DNA of 15,357 nt. Origin: Oscillospiraceae bacterium (GTDB taxonomy: Bacteria; Bacillota; Clostridia; Oscillospirales; Oscillospiraceae). Position 1 is the stretch's first letter; every line of letters starts with the position of its first letter. Under the pieces are notes generated by a model, which worked only from the letters and a program-made list of their open reading frames with translations, did no database searches and was not told the origin of the DNA. Position numbers and translations under genes: made by a program. Positions 7,734-14,523 of the stretch are shown one piece after another. The stretch is taken from assembly GCA_020025175.1 (NCBI GenBank), contig JAHHSM010000037.1, forward strand, positions 1-15,357. Reading direction: 5' to 3'.

Positions 7734-7982
7734 GTGACTGCAGAAGAAATTTTTGATAAGGTAAGAGAAATTATTGCGGAAGAGTTTTCCGTGGATGCGG
7801 AAAGTATCAGCATGAACAGCCTGCTGGAAGATGATTTGGGAGCAGATTCGATTGATTTGGTGGAGCTGGCTGTGGCTTTGGAAGAGGAATTTGATCTGGC
7901 TGAGACTGAGGAAGAGGTTCTCGGTGAGATCAAGAGTGTTGGCGATGTAGTGGATTATATCGGCAAGCAGCTGGCTGAGTAA
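7734..7982 (+). CDS. acpP: Acyl carrier protein
   Basis: Small acidic cytosolic protein that carries growing fatty acids on a phosphopantetheine arm. The 82-residue product is strongly acidic and has the attachment serine S39 in the motif LGADSIDLVELAVALEEEF, with DSID in place of the more usual DSLD. It ends in SVGDVVDYIGKQL, typical of helix IV. The start is GTG at 7734, set by GGAGG (7721-7725) 8 bases upstream and by the normal family length; longer in-frame reading upstream runs through the promoter and is not real. It lies between plsX, which uses acyl-ACP, and rnc, and has its own near-consensus promoter, as expected of one of the most abundant proteins in the cell. Confidence 0.95.
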   Translation: MTAEEIFDKVREIIAEEFSVDAESISMNSLLEDDLGADSIDLVELAVALEEEFDLAETEEEVLGEIKSVGDVVDYIGKQLAE

Positions 7983-8024
7983 ATTGATTCATCCATATCA
8001 GTGAGAGAGGAGATGGGATGTAAA

Positions 8025-8702
8025 ATGAAAGAATTGCAGAAAAAGCTTGGGTATGCCTTTAAAAACCCGTCTTTGCTCTCGGAGGCATTGAATCACAGTT
8101 CCTACGCCAATGAGCATCGTGCACAAGGGATTCAGAGCAATGAGCGCCTTGAGTTTCTGGGTGATAGTGTTTTGGGTTTTGTTACAGCAGAATTTTTATT
8201 TGAACTGCATCAGGACTTGCCCGAAGGCGATTTGACACGCCAGCGTGCAGCACTTGTGTGTGAGCAGAGTTTGCATGAAGTGGCAAAAGAGTTGCATCTT
8301 GGCAAATATCTGAAACTCGGAAAGGGAGAAGATGCAGGCGGCGGTCGTACCAGAGCATCTATTTTGGCAGATGCGACAGAGGCTGTGTTTGCGGCCGTCT
8401 ATCTGGATGGCGGCATCAAGGCTGCGGCTGATTTGATTCACCGTGTGCTGCTGGATAAGGAAGGGGAGCATGCAGAGGAACTGGTGCAGGACTATAAAAC
8501 AGCTTTGCAGGAGCTGGTTCAGCGTAAGAGCGGCCAGCAGCTAAGCTACCGCATGATTGGCGAAAGCGGTCCGGATCACAATAAAACATTTACTGCTGAG
8601 GTTCTGCTCAATGGAGAAGGTGTTGGTGTGGGCAGCGGACACAGCAAAAAAGAGGCTGAGCAGGCTGCTGCACATGCAGCGATTCGTAAAATTGAGATGT
8701 AA
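8025..8702 (+). CDS. rnc: Ribonuclease III
   Basis: Cuts double-stranded RNA; its main job is to release 16S and 23S rRNA from the precursor, and it also trims structured mRNAs. The 225-residue protein has the endonuclease domain with the signature ERLEFLGDSVL (residues 40-50, catalytic acid D47) and the second acidic site in ILADATEAVFAAVYLDGG, then a double-stranded RNA binding domain (about 153-225, ending KKEAEQAAAHAAIRKI). In-frame starts at GTG 8001, ATG 8013 and ATG 8025 are possible. I choose 8025 because the product then begins MKELQKKLGYAF like relatives and the AGGAG at 8008-8012 lies upstream, though the spacing of 12 is a little long. The gene ends the first plus-strand run, with a strong terminator 8 bases after its stop. 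The frequent partners smc and ftsY do not follow. Confidence 0.95.
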   Translation: MKELQKKLGYAFKNPSLLSEALNHSSYANEHRAQGIQSNERLEFLGDSVLGFVTAEFLFELHQDLPEGDLTRQRAALVCEQSLHEVAKELHLGKYLKLGKGEDAGGGRTRASILADATEAVFAAVYLDGGIKAAADLIHRVLLDKEGEHAEELVQDYKTALQELVQRKSGQQLSYRMIGESGPDHNKTFTAEVLLNGEGVGVGSGHSKKEAEQAAAHAAIRKIEM

Positions 8703-8709
8703 GAAACGA

Positions 8710-8752
8710 GAAATGCATTTTGGAAAACCAAGGTGCATTTCTTTTTATTTTG
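8710..8752 (+). terminator. Intrinsic terminator after rnc
   Basis: GAAATGCA (8710-8717) pairs with TGCATTTC (8734-8741), and the stem continues inward through two G-U pairs and TTGG/CCAA to an AAAA loop (8724-8727), 14 pairs in all. CTTTTTATTTTG follows. It ends the methyltransferase-to-rnc run. Confidence 0.9.
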
Positions 8753-8787
8753 ATTCGCGAAAAGGACTGGAATCTGGTAATCAAATA

Positions 8788-8796
8788 TGATAATAT
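8788..8796 (+). promoter_or_regulatory. Weak candidate promoter for uppP
   Basis: TGATAATAT fits an extended minus-10 element (TG, one base, TAATAT). The minus-35 region is poor (TGGAAT at 8768-8773). A promoter is needed here because a strong terminator lies just upstream. The leader that follows holds GTTTGTG (8844-8850) paired with CACAAAC (8862-8868), directly before the ribosome binding site AAAGGA (8871-8876). Confidence 0.35.
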
Positions 8797-8886
8797 AGTA
8801 TGGTATCATCACAAAAATAGGCTCTTTTTTAAGTGAGCACGGGGTTTGTGCTGTTATAGGACACAAACAGAAAGGATTTTTTATCG

Positions 8887-9720
8887 ATGTCTATTTTCTC
8901 TGCAATCATTCTGGGAGTCATTCAGGGTGTCGCTGAATTTTTGCCGATTTCCAGTTCCGGTCATTTGGCGATCGCGCAAAATCTTTTTGGAATAAAGTTA
9001 GAAGGCAGTACAGACGGTACTTTCGATATCCTGCTGCATTTAGGTACGCTGTTTGCCGTTTTTGTTGCGTACTGGCCAGATATTGTTGATATGATCAAGG
9101 AATTTTTTCTTGGTATTCGCGATATTGCCAAAAAAAGTACACCTGTACCTGTGCCGCCAAACCGCCGCATGATTCTGCTGATTATCATCGGTACACTGCC
9201 CTTGTTCCTGATCCTTCCGATTAAGGATTATATTGAAGGGCTGAGTGCGAATACGGTTGTTGTTGGCGCTGCACTGCTGGTCACCGGTGTGCTGCTGTTT
9301 TTCAGTGATCGCCATAATCAGGGCAAAAAGAATGCAAGTACCGTGCGTTTGCGTGATGTTGCCATTATTGGCGTTGCGCAGGCTTTTGCAACGATGCCCG
9401 GTATCTCCCGCTCCGGTACTACCGTATCGGTAGGCTGTTATCTGGGGTTGGATCGCCGCTTTGCACTGCGTTATTCCTTCCTGATGTCTATTCCTGCCAT
9501 TTTGGGTGCAAACATACTCAATTTGAAGGATTGCATTGAAACAGGCGTAGATCCGGCATTGATTCCGGCATATATTTCCGGTATGGTCACTGCTGCGGTT
9601 TTGGGCTATCTTTCCATTCGCCTGTTGAAATTGGTTACTGAAAAGGGTAAGTTCGGTGCGTTTGCTTATTATTGCTGGACGGTCGGCGCATTGACCATTT
9701 TGCTGTCCTTCGTTTTGTAA
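8887..9720 (+). CDS. uppP: Undecaprenyl-diphosphatase (BacA/UppP)
   Basis: Membrane enzyme that removes one phosphate from undecaprenyl pyrophosphate, returning the lipid carrier for peptidoglycan and other wall polymers; extra copies give bacitracin tolerance. The 277-residue protein is hydrophobic throughout, with about eight membrane helices. It carries both active-site motifs of the BacA family: EFLPISSSGH at residues 17-26 and PGISRSG at 171-177. The length is normal. AAAGGA (8871-8876) lies 10 bases before the ATG. It is the first gene after the rnc terminator and is followed after 45 bases by the FtsK/SpoIIIE gene with no terminator between, so the two probably share a message. Nothing in the leader matches a known antibiotic-responsive element that I can recognise. 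Confidence 0.96.
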   Translation: MSIFSAIILGVIQGVAEFLPISSSGHLAIAQNLFGIKLEGSTDGTFDILLHLGTLFAVFVAYWPDIVDMIKEFFLGIRDIAKKSTPVPVPPNRRMILLIIIGTLPLFLILPIKDYIEGLSANTVVVGAALLVTGVLLFFSDRHNQGKKNASTVRLRDVAIIGVAQAFATMPGISRSGTTVSVGCYLGLDRRFALRYSFLMSIPAILGANILNLKDCIETGVDPALIPAYISGMVTAAVLGYLSIRLLKLVTEKGKFGAFAYYCWTVGALTILLSFVL

Positions 9721-9765
9721 AAGTTTAGTATCAGTATTTTAATATTACATAAAGAGGTCCTTTTT

Positions 9766-12540
9766 ATGGCACAAACGCAGAATAAAAAGAAAACTTCATC
9801 TACAGGCAGCCGTACTAAGAGCAGCACTAAATCGTCCTCTTCTTCGAAGAAGGGGGCGAGAAGTGCTGCGCCTGCGAAGAAGCCGATTCGCAGGGAGGTA
9901 GGCGGAGCAGTGCTTTTGGTTTTGGCACTTTTTTCCGCAGTGGGGTATGTGCCGACAAATGCAATTTTTATCAAATTCTTTGCTGATTTATTAAAGGGCT
10001 TGTTTGGTTATGGCTTTTGGATTGTACCGCCTACGTTTTTCTGCATCAGTATGATTCTCCTTTTCCACAGAGGAAGACCTGTGCGCCTGCGTATTGCCTG
10101 CATGTGCATTGCAGCCGTTGCGATCGGTATCATTTTGCAGATCTTGTTGTGTAAACAGGAGTTTGCTTCTGCGGCTGCGATTGTCAAGAATTTATACCAG
10201 ACAGGTATCGCTATGACAAGCGGCGGTGTGATCTGTGGCGGAATTGGCTATGGCTTTGTACAGCTCTTTGGCGTATTTGCATCGGTTGCAGTATGCATTT
10301 TATTGGCATCTGCGTGTTTGCTGTTTGGCTTGCAAATCAATCCCGTGGAGGTTCATCAGCGTGTGCGAGAAAGCCGTGTGGAATATGAGCCGGAGTCAGA
10401 GTATGAGCAGCCGAATAGCCGTATTACCATTAAGGAAACCGCAAGACGCCCACGCCCTGAAATTGATATCCCCTTGGATAATGAGCCTGAATGTGCTGTG
10501 CGCAGCCGTGCAGTGGCAGAGCCATTGGGAAAGAAACCGGAACGCAAAGGATTTTTTAACCGTAAGGCAAACGTGCCCAAACCCCATGAGTTGCTGAGTC
10601 ATACGGAAAAGTGTACGCAGGAGGAGGCGGGAGCTGTTGAAGGCATGGAATCTGTGCTGCCCGATCAGGAAGTGCCTGCTCCCATATCAGCGCCTATGAT
10701 GCCCCCTGCGGCCGGAGTTGCGGAAATGCCTGGTGAGCCGATTTTTCAATCGCCTGTGGAGCCCTTCGTTCCGAAAAATGCAGCACCAATTGAAGAAAAA
10801 CCTGTTGCAGCAAAAATAGCGGAGGAATACACCGCATCTGAATTCAGGCAGCCGAGTAAGAAACAATTAGCAGAACAAGTTGCTGCGGCAACTGCTGAGG
10901 TTGCTGCGGAAATTGAACAGAAGAGTGTGGAAGAGAATCCCTATGAATATCCGCCCTACGATTTGCTCAGTGATTTGCATCCCGGCAATGTGGCGATGGC
11001 ACAGGCAGAGCAGCAGGAAAATTTGCAGCGCTTGTGCAATACGCTGGAAAGCTTTGGTATTCGTGCTCAGGCCGGAGAAGTTGTGCGTGGTCCTTCCATC
11101 ACCCGCTATGAGTTCCAGCTGGAGCAGGGCGTGAAATTGAGCAAGGTCACATCGCTTTCGGACGATTTGGCATTGGCACTGGGTGTGGGGAATATTCGAA
11201 TTGCACCTATTCCGGAAAAGCTCTCCGTTATCGGTATGGAAGTGCCGAATAAGCACAGTTCCATGGTGCTGATCCGCGATGTGCTGGAGGGTGAAACATT
11301 CTGTGAGCATAAATCTAAAGTTGCATTCTCCATTGGTCGGGATATTGCCGGTCACGATATCGTGGGCAATATCAGTAAGCTGCCCCATGTGCTGATTGCG
11401 GGTACAACGGGCAGCGGTAAATCTGTTTGTATCAATTCCTTGATTGTCAGCCTGCTGTATAAGGCAACCCCCGATGAGGTGCGCTTTATCATGGTGGATC
11501 CCAAGATGGTTGAATTGAATCCGTACAACGGTATTCCCCATTTGCTGATTCCTGTTGTCACAGACCCGAAAAAGGCTGCCGGTGCATTGCAGTGGGCCGT
11601 GTTTGAAATGATGAAGCGTTATAAAACGTTTTCAGAGTACAATGTCAAGGATCTGGCATCGTTCAATAAGGTTGCTGCCAATGATCCTGCATTACAGAAG
11701 CTGCCCACAGTTGTGGTTGTAATTGATGAGTTGGCAGACTTGATGATGGTAGCCGCAAAAGAAGTGGAAGAATCCATCTGCCGTGTTGCGCAGATGGGAC
11801 GTGCTGCTGGTGTCCATCTGGTCATTGCAACGCAGAGGCCCTCTGCGGATATCATTACCGGTATCATGAAGGCGAATATTCCGTCCCGTATTGCTTTTGC
11901 GGTTGCATCCAGTATGGAATCCCGTATCATTTTGGATATGACAGGTGCTGAAAAACTGGTGGGTAAAGGCGATATGCTTTACTTCCCTGTTGGTTCCAGC
12001 AAACCGCAGCGCGTGCAAGGCTGTATGATTACAGAGGAAGAAATTGACCGCGTGGTGAACTTTGTGAAGCAGAGCGGTGAGGCACAGTATTCTGATGAAA
12101 TCATGAAGAAGATCGAGGAGAGCCTGACAGATGGTAAAGGGGAGGGCAAGTCTGCTGCAACAGAAGCGGTGGCGGATGATACCGATCCGCTTTTCGATGA
12201 TGCTGTGGAAGTCCTCCTGGAAACAGGACAAGCTTCTGTTTCCATGCTTCAGCGCCGCTTGAAATTGGGTTACTCCCGTGCAGCACGGCTGATCGATCAG
12301 ATGGAGGATCGAGGTGTGGTTGGTCCCTTTGAAGGCTCGAAGCCACGTCAGCTTTTGGTTTCCCGTGCATCCTGGGATGCCTATAAGCGTGGCCTTTCCG
12401 GTGAGGTAGAAGAGGAGAGCGAAGAAGCACCGGAAGAACCGGTGCAAATCGATATTCCGATTCCGGATCTGCCTGAGGGTGATGGTTCAGAAAAGGCACC
12501 TTGGGATGAAGAGGCAGAAGAATCTTCTGAAGATGAATAA
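9766..12540 (+). CDS. ftsK: FtsK/SpoIIIE-family DNA translocase
   Basis: Membrane-anchored ATP-driven motor that moves chromosomal DNA through the division or sporulation septum. The 924-residue protein starts with a Ser/Thr/Lys-rich cytoplasmic stretch (1-45), then about four membrane helices (roughly 46-63, 83-100, 108-128, 155-188). A long variable linker rich in Glu, Pro and Ala follows (about 190-400), then the motor with Walker A GTTGSGKS at 546-553 and Walker B VVVVIDE ending at D654-E655. The gamma winged helix lies near 805-866 (SVSMLQRRLKLGYSRAARLIDQM); it reads the orientation signals on DNA in this family. The very acidic end (EESEEAPEEP, AEESSEDE) is unusual in strength. The start ATG follows an AAGAGG site about 9 bases upstream. 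Whether it acts as FtsK or SpoIIIE cannot be told from sequence; four helices and a short N-terminus fit SpoIIIE. Confidence 0.94.
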   Translation: MAQTQNKKKTSSTGSRTKSSTKSSSSSKKGARSAAPAKKPIRREVGGAVLLVLALFSAVGYVPTNAIFIKFFADLLKGLFGYGFWIVPPTFFCISMILLFHRGRPVRLRIACMCIAAVAIGIILQILLCKQEFASAAAIVKNLYQTGIAMTSGGVICGGIGYGFVQLFGVFASVAVCILLASACLLFGLQINPVEVHQRVRESRVEYEPESEYEQPNSRITIKETARRPRPEIDIPLDNEPECAVRSRAVAEPLGKKPERKGFFNRKANVPKPHELLSHTEKCTQEEAGAVEGMESVLPDQEVPAPISAPMMPPAAGVAEMPGEPIFQSPVEPFVPKNAAPIEEKPVAAKIAEEYTASEFRQPSKKQLAEQVAAATAEVAAEIEQKSVEENPYEYPPYDLLSDLHPGNVAMAQAEQQENLQRLCNTLESFGIRAQAGEVVRGPSITRYEFQLEQGVKLSKVTSLSDDLALALGVGNIRIAPIPEKLSVIGMEVPNKHSSMVLIRDVLEGETFCEHKSKVAFSIGRDIAGHDIVGNISKLPHVLIAGTTGSGKSVCINSLIVSLLYKATPDEVRFIMVDPKMVELNPYNGIPHLLIPVVTDPKKAAGALQWAVFEMMKRYKTFSEYNVKDLASFNKVAANDPALQKLPTVVVVIDELADLMMVAAKEVEESICRVAQMGRAAGVHLVIATQRPSADIITGIMKANIPSRIAFAVASSMESRIILDMTGAEKLVGKGDMLYFPVGSSKPQRVQGCMITEEEIDRVVNFVKQSGEAQYSDEIMKKIEESLTDGKGEGKSAATEAVADDTDPLFDDAVEVLLETGQASVSMLQRRLKLGYSRAARLIDQMEDRGVVGPFEGSKPRQLLVSRASWDAYKRGLSGEVEEESEEAPEEPVQIDIPIPDLPEGDGSEKAPWDEEAEESSEDE

Positions 12541-12621
12541 AAAGTACAGTGCACAGCGATTTGGCTGATTGGCAGTCCCTGCGTTTTTGCGCCGATTGCA
12601 AACTGTTTTGAATGTACACAA

Positions 12622-12668
12622 AAAACTCCCCATGGATTCTTCTGGAATCCATGGGGAGTTTTGTTGAT
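12622..12668. terminator. Bidirectional intrinsic terminator between converging units
   Basis: An 18-bp perfect stem joins 12622-12639 with 12645-12662 around a TTCTG loop. The arm begins AAAACTCCCC and its partner ends GGGGAGTTTT, so on both strands the stem is followed by T-rich sequence (TTTTGTTG on plus; a T-run from 12625 down to about 12620 on minus). It ends the uppP-ftsK message on plus and the blaI-M56 message on minus. Confidence 0.92.
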
Positions 12669-12711
12669 TGCACAGTGCGATTTGTGGAAATTGTGTAAAA
12701 GTGCGCAGCTT

Positions 12712-13977
12712 TTAATCTTCCCAGACAATTTCGCCCTTCTCAATTTTACTCAGAATATTTGTCCACTGCTCTGGTGTAAATTTATGTTTATCCTTATGGC
12801 TGACGGAGATCAAGCTGCCAAGGCTTGAGTATTCCGTTGCTTTTGGGTCAATAATCTCGATCATAGGCTCATGCGTATCGGATGTATCAGATGTCGTATC
12901 ATAAAGAACCCTCATACTCAAATCTTTTTCAATTTTTTCTAAATTCACATCGGTGCTCTTGGGCAGGTAGAGTATAGTGCCGTCTTTTAAATCGACAGAT
13001 TGCATTGCATCCAAATCGAATTCCGCACCATTTAAGGGAGACTGAATAGATTCAGTGGCAAAAGCTGCGGTAGCACCGCCGATGGTCAATACAGCTGCCA
13101 AGGTTATAGCTGCTGCAGAGGCTTTTTTGAATTTCATAATTGCTTCAATCCTTTCTGAAATTGCATTTTTACAAAAGTGATTTTGCAGAGAAAGATAACT
13201 GCTTCTTGCCTCCTCCATGGAAAGAAGTGCCAGTGCGTAGGAGGAGCAACGTGATGCACCCAATCTTTGAATCACCGCTGCATCACAGGATAATTCCATA
13301 TCTCGATTTGCCAGAGTATACAGGATCCAAACAAAAGGGTTCCACCAATGGAGACAGAGAACCCCGGCAAAAATCAGTTTGGTTATGCCGTCTAAGCGTT
13401 GTATATGAACATATTCATGGGTGAGAATAGCAACGAGAGATTCCTCGTTTGTGCGGTCCATTTTCTTTGGCAGTAGTATGACGGGGTGGAAAATGCCGTA
13501 GGTCAGCGGAGAGCTGATGCGGTCAGAGCTGCGGATTTCCGGCTGCCGTATTCCACTGTGCGCCTTCAGCCATGCCGCTGCTGCAGGTGTTGTATCAGGA
13601 AGGGACATTTTGAATTTTTGGATGCTTCGTACATAGGACACAAGAAACCATGCGCCCAGCACCGCTGTGCCAATGCTCCACAAAGCAGCGAAGAAGGGAA
13701 TTTCAAAACCTGTCTGCTGTGTTGGGATAGAAGAAGGCGTTGGGAAAGGATTCATGAACTGACCGGAAATAACAGAGGATTCTTTGCATGCGATGTTCGG
13801 AATCGACAGGATGGAAAAGGGCAGCGGAATGGAAACAGGCAATAATAGGCGTAAGGCGGCAATTTCCCATAACACCACAAATACTGTTTTGGGCAGCTTG
13901 TGGATGGCAAGAGGGCGGATCAGTACAATGCAGAGAATTAAAATACTGCCGGAAAGACCCATTTGCAATAGACTCAT
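12712..13977 (-). CDS. M56-family (BlaR1-like) membrane metallopeptidase, signal sensor
   Basis: In the BlaR1/MecR1 family an outside signal activates a zinc protease inside the cell, which removes the partner BlaI-type repressor. The 421-residue protein shows membrane helices at about 8-25, 31-50 and 95-117, a cytoplasmic protease with HEYVH at 187-191 (H187, E188, H191) and the downstream acidic motif ELSCDAAV at 228-235, and a fourth helix at about 286-308. The last 113 residues would be outside. They show no penicillin-binding motifs (no SxxK with KTG), so this is not a beta-lactam sensor of the classic type; the signal is unknown. TAAGGAGG overlaps the blaI stop and sits 6 bases before the ATG, so translation is probably coupled. 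It is the second gene of a two-gene operon, with the bidirectional terminator about 50 bases after its stop. Confidence 0.88.
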   Translation of the reverse strand: MSLLQMGLSGSILILCIVLIRPLAIHKLPKTVFVVLWEIAALRLLLPVSIPLPFSILSIPNIACKESSVISGQFMNPFPTPSSIPTQQTGFEIPFFAALWSIGTAVLGAWFLVSYVRSIQKFKMSLPDTTPAAAAWLKAHSGIRQPEIRSSDRISSPLTYGIFHPVILLPKKMDRTNEESLVAILTHEYVHIQRLDGITKLIFAGVLCLHWWNPFVWILYTLANRDMELSCDAAVIQRLGASRCSSYALALLSMEEARSSYLSLQNHFCKNAISERIEAIMKFKKASAAAITLAAVLTIGGATAAFATESIQSPLNGAEFDLDAMQSVDLKDGTILYLPKSTDVNLEKIEKDLSMRVLYDTTSDTSDTHEPMIEIIDPKATEYSSLGSLISVSHKDKHKFTPEQWTNILSKIEKGEIVWED

Positions 13978-13989
13978 AGCGTGTCCTCC

Positions 13990-14349
13990 TTACTCCATTT
14001 CTGCCACCATTTGACGGAGCCTTTCGATTTGATCCGTGGAAAGCTGCTTGCCACCCAGCAGGGAGGCAAACAGAAGATCGGCAGAGCCATCAAAGAGCTT
14101 GTCGATCAGCTCCTCTGTTTCTGTCTCCTGAACGGTTTCTTTTGCGATCAGGGCATGGCACATGAAATTGGGTTCACTGCGTTCGATGGCCCCTTTTGCA
14201 ATGCATTTTTTAATTACCGTATAGGTGGTATTCATATTCCAGCCGATTTCATCTTTGAGGATATCTGAAATCCTTTTAGCGGTCATATCACCGTCCTTCC
14301 AAAGTACATCCATGACTTTCAGCTCAGAATCAAAAAGCTTGATTGCCAT
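13990..14349 (-). CDS. BlaI/MecI/CopY-family transcriptional repressor
   Basis: Winged-helix repressor that binds DNA as a dimer and is removed by its M56 partner. The 119-residue protein begins with the family pattern (LFDSELKVMDVLWKDGDMTAKRISDIL), continues with the recognition region NMNTTYTVIKKCIAKGAIER, and ends in a helical dimer domain (ETETEELIDKLFDGSADLL). Length is normal. The ATG at 14349 has AAAGGA about 9 bases upstream. It is the first gene of the operon, 12 bases before the M56 gene, and its own promoter lies inside a large inverted repeat, so self-repression is likely. No beta-lactamase or penicillin-binding protein gene lies next to it, so targets beyond its own operon are unknown. 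Confidence 0.92.
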   Translation of the reverse strand: MAIKLFDSELKVMDVLWKDGDMTAKRISDILKDEIGWNMNTTYTVIKKCIAKGAIERSEPNFMCHALIAKETVQETETEELIDKLFDGSADLLFASLLGGKQLSTDQIERLRQMVAEME

Positions 14350-14370
14350 ATTATCAAATCCTTTCTATAA

Positions 14371-14440
14371 ACTATTGCAATAGCTCTATAATCACACTAC
14401 CACAATAGTTTGTGTTTGTCAACACTATTGTGGTAGTGTG
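14371..14440 (-). promoter_or_regulatory. BlaI operator array over the blaI-M56 promoter
   Basis: CACACTACCACAATAGT (14393-14409) and its exact reverse complement (14424-14440) form a 17-bp inverted repeat with a 14-base spacer. On the minus strand, TTGACA (14422-14417) lies in the spacer and, 17 bases on, TAGTGT (14399-14394) lies in the left arm, so a bound repressor would block the promoter. Each arm is itself a near-dyad of the form ACTA-N6-TAGT. A third site, the perfect palindrome CTATTGCAATAG (14372-14383), lies downstream and shares the ACTATTG half-site. The sites are centred 25 and 28 bases apart. GATTAT at 14393-14388 is another possible minus-10 of the extended type. Confidence 0.8.
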
Positions 14441-14478
14441 AAAAAAGAGACGCGACAAACATTGCTGTCGTGTCTCTT
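14441..14478 (-). terminator. Intrinsic terminator after the GGDEF gene
   Basis: On the minus strand, AAGAGACACGACA (14478-14466) pairs with TGTCGCGTCTCTT (14457-14445) with one A-C mismatch, and six T residues end at 14441. The plus strand has no T-tract after the stem, so it acts leftward. It ends right next to the blaI operator and separates the GGDEF gene from the blaI operon. Confidence 0.85.
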
Positions 14479-14523
14479 ATGGCGTGGCCGCACACTATTT
14501 TTGGTTGCTCGCGCGTACGGAAA

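Noticed and set aside
12549..12686. Loose direct repeats (GCACAGCGATTTG and GCACAGTGCGATTTG) on both sides of the ftsK terminator
   Set aside because: They are imperfect and short, with no mobile gene or target duplication beside them.
14441..14478. Plus-strand terminator or small RNA at the hairpin beside the blaI operator
   Set aside because: The T-run is on the minus strand only, and the stem directly follows the minus-strand GGDEF gene.
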